DNA of 13,485 nucleotides, taken from NCBI GenBank assembly GCA_964555515.1, contig CAZKSJ010000027.1, forward strand, positions 1 through 13,485, in the 5' to 3' direction. A program made the translations under genes and the position numbers. Below, piece by piece: positions 1 through 6,476 of this stretch. The notes under the pieces were generated by a model that saw only the letters and a program-made list of their open reading frames with translations, ran no database searches and was not told where the DNA came from. This stretch comes from UBA1388 sp964555515 (GTDB lineage Bacteria; Patescibacteriota; Microgenomatia; UBA1400; PJMF01). The stretch's first letter is position 1. Each line of letters opens with the position of its first letter.

Positions 1-2
1 GG

Positions 3-359
3 GGCAAGGATGGTTTTGTGGCAGTGAGAGCCTATGATAAATATAGATTTGCCCGCTTTCCCAAATTGGAAGAATTGAGTACACAAAATGTTGCCCAAAT
101 ATTTACTGCAAATTCTGATCGGATTTTGGTAGTGGAAAGTGGTCATCCGCCAGTGGAAGAAATGGCTCTATGGAAGAACATTAATTGGCGAGGGGAATGG
201 CAGTGGTATTCTTGGCAGACAGATATCAACCAAGTAATTTTAGGACTAGAGCAACTATCTCCCAACCCAGATAGGATCAAGACCTTAAATTATCTGAAAT
301 CATGTGATCAGGTACAGTGTGATCTTTCGATTTTGTCAAGTGATCAAGATGACAGGTAG
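3..359 (+). CDS. C-terminal fragment of an unrecognised protein (5' end outside window)
   Basis: The reading frame is open from the first bases of the window to a TAG at 357-359, so this is the 3' part of a gene that starts upstream. A GTG at 18 could serve as a start, but the frame continues before it (residues GKDGF precede the GTG) and no ribosome site is seen there, so a partial gene is more likely. The visible 119 residues are soluble, tryptophan-rich in the middle (WKNINWRGEWQWYSW) and end in a hydrophilic Asp/Ser-rich tail. There is no signal peptide, membrane segment or catalytic motif that I recognise. It could be the soluble C-terminal part of a membrane glycosyltransferase, since the gene at 1844 also ends in a soluble domain, but that is only an analogy. 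The next gene starts 6 bases after its stop, suggesting co-transcription. Confidence 0.6.
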   Translation, partial: GKDGFVAVRAYDKYRFARFPKLEELSTQNVAQIFTANSDRILVVESGHPPVEEMALWKNINWRGEWQWYSWQTDINQVILGLEQLSPNPDRIKTLNYLKSCDQVQCDLSILSSDQDDR

Positions 360-365
360 TCTTTT

Positions 366-644
366 ATGAATTGTCAGTCCAAACATCAGCTGCGGCAATG
401 GTGCGTTTATATGGTAAGGTGCGCTGATGGGAGTTTGTATACAGGTTCGACGAATGATTTGGTAGCAAGAGTCGAAAAGCACAATCGGGGCGAGGGAGCC
501 AAGTACACCCGCTCCCGAAAGCCAGTGCAGCTCATCTACTCAGAGCCAGCTGCCGATCAATCCGCTGCGTTGAAAAGAGAGGCAGTAATTAAAAGTTTTT
601 CCAAAAGGCAGAAAACCGATTTAATTGAAGACGATGTGAATTGA
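366..644 (+). CDS. GIY-YIG nuclease domain protein (UPF0213/YhbQ-like)
   Basis: A 92-residue protein made almost entirely of one GIY-YIG domain. The signature is seen as VYMVRCADGSLYTGST (about residues 14-29): VYM takes the place of GIY and LYTG that of YIG. It is followed by R35 in NDLVARVEKHN, the conserved second-helix arginine, then the EGAKYTRSR segment and E72 in the AALKREAVIKSF helix, which places the usual metal-binding glutamate. Length and order match the small single-domain YhbQ-like family, whose cellular role is not settled but whose fold is that of a Mg-dependent DNA nuclease. The ATG is preceded by AGGT about 10 bases upstream. The gene starts 6 bases after the preceding stop and ends in tandem TGA codons (642-647), which shows TGA is a stop here. 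Confidence 0.88.
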   Translation: MNCQSKHQLRQWCVYMVRCADGSLYTGSTNDLVARVEKHNRGEGAKYTRSRKPVQLIYSEPAADQSAALKREAVIKSFSKRQKTDLIEDDVN

Positions 645-710
645 TGAGTTCTGGCCATTAACCAATTACCAGATCTAAAAAAAGACAGCTTCTGCTGGTT
701 TATAAATCTC

Positions 711-719
711 TGTTAAAAT
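711..719 (+). promoter_or_regulatory. Extended -10 promoter for the MscS gene
   Basis: TGTTAAAAT gives an extended -10 (TG, one base, TAAAAT at 714-719). No convincing -35 is seen 17 bases upstream (TCTGCT). Transcription would start near 726, 28 bases before the ATG at 754. A weak CAGC/GCTG hairpin lies just upstream at about 687-698. Confidence 0.45.
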
Positions 720-743
720 ATTGCCCAGGCAATGAATGTACTT

Positions 744-749
744 AGAGGA
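744..749 (+). promoter_or_regulatory. Ribosome binding site deciding the MscS start
   Basis: AGAGGA ends 4 bases before the ATG at 754. The in-frame ATG at 736 has no such site and would lie only about 10 bases into the predicted transcript, so 754 is preferred. Confidence 0.5.
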
Positions 750-753
750 TGAT

Positions 754-1785
754 ATGAGAGAATTTCTGACACTTAACTCCTTATTAATCTTGGTGCTAGG
801 CGGCATAGCTGGTTGGACGGTGGGGTATGTTATTGAGCGTTTTGTCCTGGGTTATTTATCTAAGCTTGGTCAACTGAAAACTTGGCAACTGAATACAATT
901 TTGACAGCGGCGTGGCAGGGTGTTTTGTCTTGGATTGGTTTAGCAACCGGCGTGTACTTTGCAGCCAAATATATTGAATTACTTGCTGAATCTAAAGTTT
1001 TTTTGGGAAGTATGCTCACCGTAGTTTTAGTCTTGTTATTCACATGGGGTATAGCTAGGATGATTGCTGGACTCGTTTCTCATTGGATGGTGAAGGCTAA
1101 AGGAGGGGCTCAGGCATCTTCTACTATTAAGGTTACCACGCACATCGTCGTTTTCACTGTGGGGATTTTAGTGGCATTGCAAACTGTGGGGGTAGCGATC
1201 ACGCCCATCATTACAGCTCTTGGTGTGGGAGGTCTAGCGGTTGCTTTAGCTATTCGGCCGGTATTGGAAGATATTTTTGCAGGATTGCAGTTACTATTTA
1301 GCAATACGATCAAGCCGGGCGATTTCATCGAGATCAGTGAAGAATACAAAGGCCGGGTGATTGATATTTCATGGCGAACAACCACGCTTGATTCTTTTGG
1401 TAATAATCAGAAAATTATTCCCAATTCAAAGTTAGTTAAGTCAACGGTAATTAATTATGACCGACCAGATAAGCCATGCTCGGTACGACTCACGTTGACC
1501 ATCGCTTATAGTAGTGATTTAGACAAAGTAGAGCGAGTTGTGATCAGTGAAGCAACTAAAGTCATTCAACAGAATGAAGTTGCTTATCAAGATTTTGAGC
1601 CGTTGGTTAGGTTCAAAAATTTTGCTGATTATGGAATTGAGATGCAAGTGATTGTCAAGGCAAAAGAATATTCCGATCAATATTTATTGTCGCATGAGTT
1701 GTACAAAGCACTGCATAAAAGACTAAAAAAGGAAAAGATCAAAATTCCTTACCCAATCACCGAGGTGCAACTTAAAAAGACATAG
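754..1785 (+). CDS. MscS-family mechanosensitive ion channel
   Basis: A 343-residue small-conductance mechanosensitive channel, expected to open under membrane tension and release solutes during osmotic downshock. Four hydrophobic stretches are visible (roughly residues 8-30, 50-75, 83-108 and 128-147), then the pore-lining helix with small residues (ITALGVGGLAVALAI, about 154-168), running into RPVLEDIFAGLQLL and the beta-domain signature IKPGDFIEI. The conserved soluble part follows (GRVIDISWRTTTL, then IIPNSKLVKSTVINY), and finally the alpha/beta C-terminal domain ending in PYPITEVQL. The pore helix has ALAIRPVLEDIFAG where E. coli MscS has the Q-D-S/N type, a common variant in the family. 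Numbering assumes the start at 754; an alternative in-frame ATG at 736 adds six residues. It stands alone with its own promoter. The assignment is secure; its gating properties cannot be read from sequence. Confidence 0.93.
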   Translation: MREFLTLNSLLILVLGGIAGWTVGYVIERFVLGYLSKLGQLKTWQLNTILTAAWQGVLSWIGLATGVYFAAKYIELLAESKVFLGSMLTVVLVLLFTWGIARMIAGLVSHWMVKAKGGAQASSTIKVTTHIVVFTVGILVALQTVGVAITPIITALGVGGLAVALAIRPVLEDIFAGLQLLFSNTIKPGDFIEISEEYKGRVIDISWRTTTLDSFGNNQKIIPNSKLVKSTVINYDRPDKPCSVRLTLTIAYSSDLDKVERVVISEATKVIQQNEVAYQDFEPLVRFKNFADYGIEMQVIVKAKEYSDQYLLSHELYKALHKRLKKEKIKIPYPITEVQLKKT

Positions 1786-1809
1786 ATTTTTTCGCGATAA
1801 ACTAGAGAC

Positions 1810-1837
1810 TTATCACAAGGCAACAAGTGTTTATAAT
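1810..1837 (+). promoter_or_regulatory. Promoter of the GT-C glycosyltransferase, probably leaderless
   Basis: TTATCA (1810-1815), a 16-base spacer and a perfect TATAAT (1832-1837). Six bases separate the -10 from the ATG at 1844, so transcription would begin at or beside the A of the start codon. No Shine-Dalgarno sequence precedes the ATG. Confidence 0.65.
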
Positions 1838-1843
1838 AGCCGC

Positions 1844-3493
1844 ATGTTGTCGAATCGGTTGAATTCTTTGAATTGGTTGCAGCGCTACTGGCTATTGTTA
1901 ATTGTCTTGTTTTTATATATTTCAATTGAATTATCTGTCATTCAATGGGGAATTCCTGCTATTGATCGAATTTTCTTGTATCACATGGACGAGTGGCACC
2001 AATTAATGGCAGTTAGAGCAGTGCGTGATCATTTTAGTACTGTTCAGCCTGGTTCAGCGCACAGCACAATGTTTCACTTTTTGTTATCTGGCGTTTATTT
2101 AGCAGTTTTGCAGTTTTTGGGGATGATTGATGTTTCAGAAATTATTTCGCCGATTGCTGGTTTAGCACAACAACATCAATTGTTTATCTGGCTACGTTTA
2201 AACACGATTATGTTTGGTGCTGGCGCTATTACTTTTTTGTACCTCACGCTTAAAAAGTTGCAGCTGCCTTTATGGGTGATGATGTTATTTGTATTTTCCC
2301 CAATTTGGTTGACTTTGAGTGGCTACTTTAAGTATGACATTGCCTTAATCTTTTGGTTAAACTTTAGCATCTGGTTATTAACCAAATCGGCAGTTGAAAA
2401 AAACATCGCTTTATACGTTTGGGCTGGGATCCCCGTTGGTCTCACATTTGCTACCAAAATGAGTGGTTTGCCAATGATTCCATTTTATGGACTGCATTAT
2501 TTTTTGTTTATTAAGGAGTGGAGGAAGCACTTGCCAGTTTTGCTGAATGGTGTGGCCATCTGTGCTGTGGTAATGATTGGCCTTGGAATTCCGGATATTG
2601 CGCTTGGAATCAATGATTATGCAGAAGTGATCACTGATGTAGTTTTTAACTATCCTCAAAATACAGCCAATTATTTGTTAGGTCTGCCCTATTGGTGGTA
2701 TTTGCTCGTCAAGCAGTTGCCTCAAACCTTTGGCTACTCGCTAGTAATGTTCTTTATGCTGGCTTTGGCAGCAATCATTCGTCGTCTTTGGTCCTCTGGT
2801 TGGCAAGCCACTTTACATCAAAAATTTACATTGTGGATAATGCTTGGATTGGCTCTATTTTTGGTAAGTACTTTGCCATTAAAGCTGTTTGTAGCTGGCA
2901 ATCGCAGCCTGGTTTTTTTGCCACCGATCACGATTCTGATTGGTTTAGGATTGAAAGACTGGAAATTAATGGATTGGCACAACAGTTGGAAAAAGCAACT
3001 CAAAGTTATCTTAATAATAGTCATGCTATCTTTGCAGATCATGCAGGGAATAGCGTGGATGACTGTCAAGTGGTCACCAGACCCAAGGCAGGAATCTTCA
3101 GAGTGGATCGCGAATCAAGTCAATCCTGGCAGTACCATCGGCGTGATTGGCCATCCTATTTATACTCGTGTGCCAGATATAGTGTTACTAGATTTTTTTC
3201 AACAGCAATATGGTGGCAATCTGGGTCTTTACCGATATCAAGTAATTGAAGATGTACCAGGCAAACTTCCTCAATATGTCTTGCTAATTTCTGCTGAAGA
3301 GGCTGCAATCCAGAAAAACTCTCTCACCAATGAGGTTGGATTGGCTCTAGATCAGGCAGGATACCAGCCAGTGGCGGTATTTTATGCCAAACTAGACTAT
3401 GTGCATCGTTTTGCTACTGACGCAGATTTTCTAATTCCAAATTTAATACCTACGCCATCGAGCATTGTGGTGTATGCATTTACTGAAGATTAG
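1844..3493 (+). CDS. GT-C fold membrane glycosyltransferase (GT39/ArnT-PMT-like)
   Basis: A 549-residue polytopic membrane protein with about eleven hydrophobic segments between residues 15 and 405, and a soluble C-terminal domain (about 410-549). The first extracytoplasmic loop carries an acidic pair, D49-E50 in YHMDEWH. This is where GT-C enzymes (protein mannosyltransferases, ArnT, GT39) place the catalytic acidic residue that acts on lipid-phosphate-linked sugars outside the membrane. The soluble tail begins SPDPRQESSEWIANQV and continues with GSTIGVIGHPIYT, resembling the substrate-side domain of GT39-type proteins. Donor and acceptor cannot be told from sequence; a polyprenyl-phosphate sugar is the family expectation. 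It has its own promoter with no untranslated leader. Nearby GalU and the DUF1624 protein are compatible with a surface-glycan role but are not in the same operon. Confidence 0.8.
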   Translation: MLSNRLNSLNWLQRYWLLLIVLFLYISIELSVIQWGIPAIDRIFLYHMDEWHQLMAVRAVRDHFSTVQPGSAHSTMFHFLLSGVYLAVLQFLGMIDVSEIISPIAGLAQQHQLFIWLRLNTIMFGAGAITFLYLTLKKLQLPLWVMMLFVFSPIWLTLSGYFKYDIALIFWLNFSIWLLTKSAVEKNIALYVWAGIPVGLTFATKMSGLPMIPFYGLHYFLFIKEWRKHLPVLLNGVAICAVVMIGLGIPDIALGINDYAEVITDVVFNYPQNTANYLLGLPYWWYLLVKQLPQTFGYSLVMFFMLALAAIIRRLWSSGWQATLHQKFTLWIMLGLALFLVSTLPLKLFVAGNRSLVFLPPITILIGLGLKDWKLMDWHNSWKKQLKVILIIVMLSLQIMQGIAWMTVKWSPDPRQESSEWIANQVNPGSTIGVIGHPIYTRVPDIVLLDFFQQQYGGNLGLYRYQVIEDVPGKLPQYVLLISAEEAAIQKNSLTNEVGLALDQAGYQPVAVFYAKLDYVHRFATDADFLIPNLIPTPSSIVVYAFTED

Positions 3494-3544
3494 TTTCCAG
3501 ATTAAATAATTGACAACTCTTTGGGATTATGAGAGCCTAGTAGT

Positions 3545-3757
3545 ATGTCAAGCAAAAAAACCACCCCCACAAAAAAAGTAGCACGCGGCCATTATGATTT
3601 AAGAGTACTGAATGAAGTCACTGCCACCTCGAAGATCTTGTCTGCAGTTTTGTTTATTTTACTTCCGCTGATTGCTTTTTATCTGGGTTTAGCTTATCAA
3701 AACACATTTGATTTTGAGTTTCGCAACTCATACATGTTGATCAGCTTGTCGGTTTAG
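3545..3757 (+). CDS. Small single-pass membrane protein, unknown function
   Basis: A 70-residue protein: a basic, Thr/Lys-rich N-terminus (residues 1-18), a single hydrophobic helix at about 31-51 (ILSAVLFILLPLIAFYLGLAYQ) and a short tail. Positive charges before the helix suggest the N-terminus stays in the cytoplasm. I do not recognise a family. The ATG is 51 bases after the glycosyltransferase stop. A consensus TTGACA lies at 3510-3515, but no good -10 follows at the right distance, and no ribosome site is seen, so expression may depend on the upstream gene. Its TAG (3755-3757) overlaps the TAA of the gene on the opposite strand. It is short and without recognised homology, so moderately sure only. 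Confidence 0.5.
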   Translation: MSSKKTTPTKKVARGHYDLRVLNEVTATSKILSAVLFILLPLIAFYLGLAYQNTFDFEFRNSYMLISLSV

Positions 3758-3999
3758 GAGTTTGCTGGTGAGTTGTAATTATTTCCGATGTCTTCTCGAT
3801 CTTCTAATTGTTGCTCTGTTCTAAGCGTGATGAGGGCGAGGGCTTGGATTCTTTCTGGGCTGGTGTCAATGGTCGGATCTTGAGTTGCTGCAGTATGCAA
3901 TTCTGCTTCAATCTGATCGTATATTTGCTTGTATCGTTCGTATCCCAATCCTGGTTCGGGAATAGGAGTTGAAATAGTCGACCTAAGTTTTTCTGACAT
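3754..3999 (-). CDS. Small acidic helical protein, unknown function
   Basis: An 81-residue soluble protein with no signal peptide or membrane segment. After a Thr/Pro-rich start it has two likely helices, YERYKQIYDQIEAELHTAA (about 20-38) and SPERIQALALITLRTEQQLEDRE (about 47-69). It is rich in Glu, Gln and Asp, plausible for a small helical cytoplasmic protein. The start at 3999 is supported by AGGA 4 bases upstream and by a TATTAT -10 box 8 bases upstream. It converges on the preceding gene, and the two stop codons share bases within TTAG (3754-3757). No family is recognised. Confidence 0.5.
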   Translation of the reverse strand: MSEKLRSTISTPIPEPGLGYERYKQIYDQIEAELHTAATQDPTIDTSPERIQALALITLRTEQQLEDREDIGNNYNSPANS

Positions 4000-4007
4000 A
4001 TAGTCCT

Positions 4008-4013
4008 ATAATA
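4008..4013 (-). promoter_or_regulatory. Possible -10 box for the small gene at 3754-3999
   Basis: On the minus strand TATTAT ends 8 bases before the ATG. No -35 is recognisable. It lies in the 207-base divergent region 4000-4206, which otherwise holds the transaldolase promoter and an AT-rich stretch with one weak inverted repeat (CATCAA/TTGATG, near 4096-4116). Confidence 0.35.
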
Positions 4014-4169
4014 TCAAAAGAGTGCAAATTTTTCCACCCCGATTTTGATTTTTATTAACTGACTGACATTTGGACATGAAATCGAAAAAATTCATCAAAA
4101 TCTTGCATTGATGCCCTAATCTTCCTACTTTAATTAATCACTCATCATGCGCTAATTTAGGTGGCGCTC

Positions 4170-4198
4170 TTGCTGGCAGTCATAAATCACCCTATACT
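4170..4198 (+). promoter_or_regulatory. Promoter of the transaldolase gene, leaderless or nearly so
   Basis: TTGCTG (4170-4175), a 17-base spacer and TATACT (4193-4198). The -10 ends 8 bases before the ATG at 4207, placing the transcript start at about 4205. AAGGAG (4201-4206) directly abuts the ATG with zero spacing, too close to act as a normal ribosome site for this start. The start itself is certain from the family N-terminus. Confidence 0.6.
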
Positions 4199-4206
4199 GA
4201 AAGGAG

Positions 4207-4869
4207 ATGCAAATTTTTCTTGATTCTGCCAACGTGGATGAGATCAAGTTCGCCGCTGAATGGGGCTGGGTTGATGGCGTCACCACAAATCCAAGCATGG
4301 TTGCAGAGACAGGCAGGAATTTTGACGAGTTGATGAGAGAAATTCTGCAGGTTGTGAATGGCATAGTGAGTATGGAAGTAATTGCTACCGATCTGCCAGG
4401 CATGTTGGAGCAGGCTCGGTACTTGAATCATTTGGGTAGACAAGTAGTCGTCAAGCTGCCGTGTACCACGGAAGGATTGATGGCGACCAAAATATTGGCG
4501 CGGGAAAAAATTAAGACCAATGTTACCCTGGTCTTTAGCCTTTCCCAAGGATTGTTAGCAGCACAAGCGGGTGCGACTTATTGTTCGCCATTTGTGGGCA
4601 GATTGGAAGACCAAGCTCCCCAACGGGGAGAAGAGTTATTATCACACTTACGCACAGCCTATGACGATCATCGCTTGCCAACCAAAATTATTGCCGCCAG
4701 CATCAGAGACGTGGCACATTTTGAGGAAGCAGTTGAGATCGGAGTGGATGCCATCACCGCGCCGCTACATGTTTTGGAGAAATTAGCTAAACATCACTTA
4801 ACAGACCAAGGTTTACAGAAATTTTTGGACGATTGGCATCGAGCTAATTTGCAGTTTCTATCTCGCTAG
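4207..4869 (+). CDS. tal: Transaldolase, short (FSA/TalC-like) form
   Basis: A 220-residue single TIM-barrel enzyme of the short transaldolase / fructose-6-phosphate aldolase group, acting in the cytosolic non-oxidative pentose phosphate pathway. The protein begins MQIFLDSANVDEI, with D6, matching the family start exactly and fixing the ATG. Other landmarks are TTNPS (N28), the Schiff-base lysine K83 in VVKLP, NVTLVFS (N105, T107), SPFVGR (127-132) and AASIRD (164-168). Residues reported to separate the two activities point to transaldolase: E57 in MEV, where FSA has Gln59, and F129 in SPFVGR, where FSA has Tyr131. The substrate is thus more likely sedoheptulose-7-phosphate/erythrose-4-phosphate exchange than free dihydroxyacetone addition. 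It is a single-gene unit converging on the RadC-like gene. Confidence 0.93.
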   Translation: MQIFLDSANVDEIKFAAEWGWVDGVTTNPSMVAETGRNFDELMREILQVVNGIVSMEVIATDLPGMLEQARYLNHLGRQVVVKLPCTTEGLMATKILAREKIKTNVTLVFSLSQGLLAAQAGATYCSPFVGRLEDQAPQRGEELLSHLRTAYDDHRLPTKIIAASIRDVAHFEEAVEIGVDAITAPLHVLEKLAKHHLTDQGLQKFLDDWHRANLQFLSR

Positions 4870-4901
4870 CTTGACATTATTTATGTCGGCAAATTCCTGA
4901 C

Positions 4902-5303
4902 TTAGGGGCGTTGATATCCGCTTAAAATACCCTCCTCACAAAAGGAAAAATAATCATCTGGAACGACGATGATGTGATCAATCAAATTGATGTTGAGGTA
5001 TCTGCCCACCAAGGATAATCTTTCGGTGGTGTGATGATCTTCCATACTTGGTGTGACCTTGCCCGATGGATGATTGTGCACCAAAATAAACTTGCTGGTG
5101 GCAGATGCAAAGGCTGCCTCAAATATTTTTCGAGCAGGAATCACCAGCCGATCAGGTTGTTGGTCAGAAAAATTGAGTTTTTTAAGCAAGTGATTATTTT
5201 TATCAAGTAAGAGTACTACTGCTTGCTCATACTGGTTGGTTGCCAACTCTTTGGTATGAGGTAGAACTGATTGGACAGAGATGAGTTGTGGTAAGTAGCT
5301 CAC
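4902..5303 (-). CDS. Stand-alone RadC-type JAB/MPN domain protein
   Basis: A 133-residue protein that is only the C-terminal JAB (JAMM) domain of RadC. Full-length RadC is about 220-230 residues and starts with a helix-hairpin-helix DNA-binding part, absent here. The full JAMM metal site is present: E26 (in YEQAVVLLLD), H76 and H78 in HNHPSG, S80, and D89 in PSMED, spaced HxH-x10-D. The RadC ending (NLIDHIIVV, YFSF, EEGIL) is intact. One departure is RKIF (59-61) where most RadC have REVF/REIF; this is not a metal ligand. The start is GTG at 5303, the position at which RadC JAB domains begin; no upstream frame supplies the missing domain before the promoter. RadC function is unsettled, and the old link to repair is doubtful. 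It converges on the transaldolase gene (32-base gap). Confidence 0.87.
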   Translation of the reverse strand: MSYLPQLISVQSVLPHTKELATNQYEQAVVLLLDKNNHLLKKLNFSDQQPDRLVIPARKIFEAAFASATSKFILVHNHPSGKVTPSMEDHHTTERLSLVGRYLNINLIDHIIVVPDDYFSFCEEGILSGYQRP

Positions 5304-5309
5304 ACCTTG

Positions 5310-5315
5310 AGTTTA
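5310..5315 (-). promoter_or_regulatory. Candidate -10 of the RadC-like gene, leaderless arrangement
   Basis: On the minus strand TAAACT is followed by exactly 6 bases (CAAGGT) and the GTG start at 5303. No clear -35 is seen. The AAGGT is too close to the GTG to be a good ribosome site. Confidence 0.35.
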
Positions 5316-5439
5316 AACCCAGCTCCTTACATGAAACTTGCCTTTTGATTTTAAAAATGTGAAACAGCAAATGTTGTAGTAATTGGATGTGAGAATTGTT
5401 TAATTTTGTCTGGTCAAAGAGAACTCAGCTAGAAGTTTG

Positions 5440-5470
5440 TTGACAACAACGCTTCTTTTTGAAGTACAAT
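5440..5470 (+). promoter_or_regulatory. Promoter of the DUF1624 acyltransferase gene, with an operator-like palindrome
   Basis: TTGACA (5440-5445), a 19-base spacer and TACAAT (5465-5470) in the 195-base divergent region 5304-5498. The predicted start near 5477 gives a leader of about 22 bases; AAGG (5481-5484) lies rather far (14 bases) from the ATG. The -35 is embedded in a perfect 13-base inverted repeat, TTGTTG-A-CAACAA (5437-5449), which could be a repressor site or chance. Confidence 0.6.
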
Positions 5471-5498
5471 TAATCACATCAAGGTATCGATTGGCCGT

Positions 5499-6257
5499 AT
5501 GAACAACACACAAAAGGATCCAAGATTTTGGGAGTTAGACGTATGGCGTGGACTCGCAGTCACGCTGATGATAATTTTTCATAGTTGGTTTATGTGGGCA
5601 CTTGTGTCGGAAAGGGATGTCAATGATTTGCCCTTGATCTCTATCATAATTGCCAGGCTTGCTTCCACCTCTTTTCTAATTTTGGTGGGGGTTAGCGGCT
5701 ATATTTCTTATCATCAAAGGTTGCGTAAGGGTCAAAGGTGGCAACAGATCGAGCGACATTTTTTTAGGAGGGGCTTAATGCTGTTTGGATACGGCATTTT
5801 GATTTCTTATTTTACTTTCAAAATATTTCCCCACTACTTCATCTTGTTTGGAATTTTGCACATGATTGGCGTGACCCTGTTTTTAATGCCGGCAATTTTG
5901 AGATATAAGTTGGTGAGATTCGGTTTGTTGATCACGAGCGCTCTGGTTGTCATTTTGGAGTGGCAAGTCGGGGCTGAAAGCATACCAAAAATTTTTACTG
6001 GTCTCTTACCTAGACACTTTTCTACGCTTGATTATTGGCCGCTTTTCCCTTGGATTTCTTTGGTCATTTTTGGGTTTTATCTGGCAGAACGGTGGTACAA
6101 AACTGGCACGCGTAATTTTCAACTTAGAGAAAAAAACTTTTCTGCGAAGTACGTAGCAACAGTTGTGAATAACTTGGAGTGGATGGGCAAGCACGCGCTC
6201 GTTATCTACATGATCCATGCGCCGATAATTCTGAGTTTGCTCTGGCTGATTTATTAG
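5499..6257 (+). CDS. DUF1624 / heparan-alpha-glucosaminide N-acetyltransferase-like membrane protein
   Basis: A 252-residue integral membrane protein of the DUF1624 (HGSNAT catalytic domain) type, part of the acyltransferase 3-like superfamily. It opens with the family signature ELDVWRGLAVTLMIIFHSWF (about 12-31), in which the D-x-x-R-G and the membrane-embedded histidine are typical. It continues with FLILVGVSGYISYHQR (55-70), FFRRGLML, FGILHMIGVTLFL (116-128), the YWPLFPWISLVIFGFYLAERW signature (about 178-198) and a final LEWMGKHALVIYMIHAPIIL (about 226-245). Seven to eight hydrophobic helices are visible. Relatives transfer acetyl groups across the membrane to amino sugars or other envelope targets; the substrate here is unknown, and a surface glycan is the natural inference. 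It has a strong promoter of its own and no co-transcribed neighbour (219-base gap afterwards). Confidence 0.85.
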   Translation: MNNTQKDPRFWELDVWRGLAVTLMIIFHSWFMWALVSERDVNDLPLISIIIARLASTSFLILVGVSGYISYHQRLRKGQRWQQIERHFFRRGLMLFGYGILISYFTFKIFPHYFILFGILHMIGVTLFLMPAILRYKLVRFGLLITSALVVILEWQVGAESIPKIFTGLLPRHFSTLDYWPLFPWISLVIFGFYLAERWYKTGTRNFQLREKNFSAKYVATVVNNLEWMGKHALVIYMIHAPIILSLLWLIY

Positions 6258-6304
6258 TTGATATTCAGTGGCTGATTGAAAGTATGATAAACGGGAGCAA
6301 TTTG

Positions 6305-6331
6305 TTGAGAAAAATTTCTGATATCTATAAT
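6305..6331 (+). promoter_or_regulatory. Promoter-like element without an assigned gene
   Basis: TTGAGA (6305-6310), a 15-base spacer and a perfect TATAAT (6326-6331), in the 219-base gap 6258-6476. Transcription would start near 6338. No convincing gene follows before 6477; the only ATG frame (6368-6403) would encode 11 residues. A small hairpin CTAGC/GCTAG sits at 6332-6344. It may be a second promoter for the 6477 operon, a small-RNA promoter, or chance in AT-rich DNA. Confidence 0.35.
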
Positions 6332-6420
6332 CTAGCTCTGCTAGCGAAGCGCGGTTACCAGATATAAATGACTTTATTCAAGCGTCTTAATTGTTGTGTT
6401 TAGTTGTCATTGTGCTGCAG

Positions 6421-6468
6421 TTGTGACGATTGAAAGAAGAGTATATACTTCGAGCAAATAATTTAGGA
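6421..6468 (+). promoter_or_regulatory. Promoter and ribosome site of the 6477-8637 cluster
   Basis: TTGTGA (6421-6426), a 17-base spacer and TATACT (6444-6449). The transcript would start near 6456 and carry AGGA (6465-6468) 8 bases before the ATG at 6477, a normal leadered arrangement. Confidence 0.6.
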
Positions 6469-6476
6469 TACAACCA

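Noticed and set aside
642..647. TGA recoding (glycine or tryptophan) as in some candidate phyla
   Set aside because: Tandem TGA codons end the GIY-YIG gene exactly at the family's usual length, and no gene needs an in-frame TGA to be read through.
2692..3249. A 185-codon plus-strand frame inside the GT-C glycosyltransferase
   Set aside because: It lies in another frame of a clear membrane protein gene and gives a composition typical of out-of-frame reading (Trp/Ser-rich), with no ribosome site.
3510..3515. TTGACA as the -35 of a promoter for the small gene at 3545
   Set aside because: No TATAAT-like hexamer occurs 15-19 bases downstream; the nearest AT-rich hexamers are at 12 and 22 bases.
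4192..4548. A 118-codon minus-strand frame opposite the transaldolase
   Set aside because: The plus strand carries every transaldolase motif; the antisense translation has no recognisable pattern.
4873..4887. GACAT-TATTT-ATGTC hairpin between the converging transaldolase and RadC-like genes as a bidirectional terminator
   Set aside because: Only a 5-bp AT-rich stem and no U-tract on either strand.
6179..6367. A 62-codon plus-strand frame running from inside the DUF1624 gene into the gap
   Set aside because: It starts within the conserved C-terminal signature of the other frame, has no ribosome site and no domain character.
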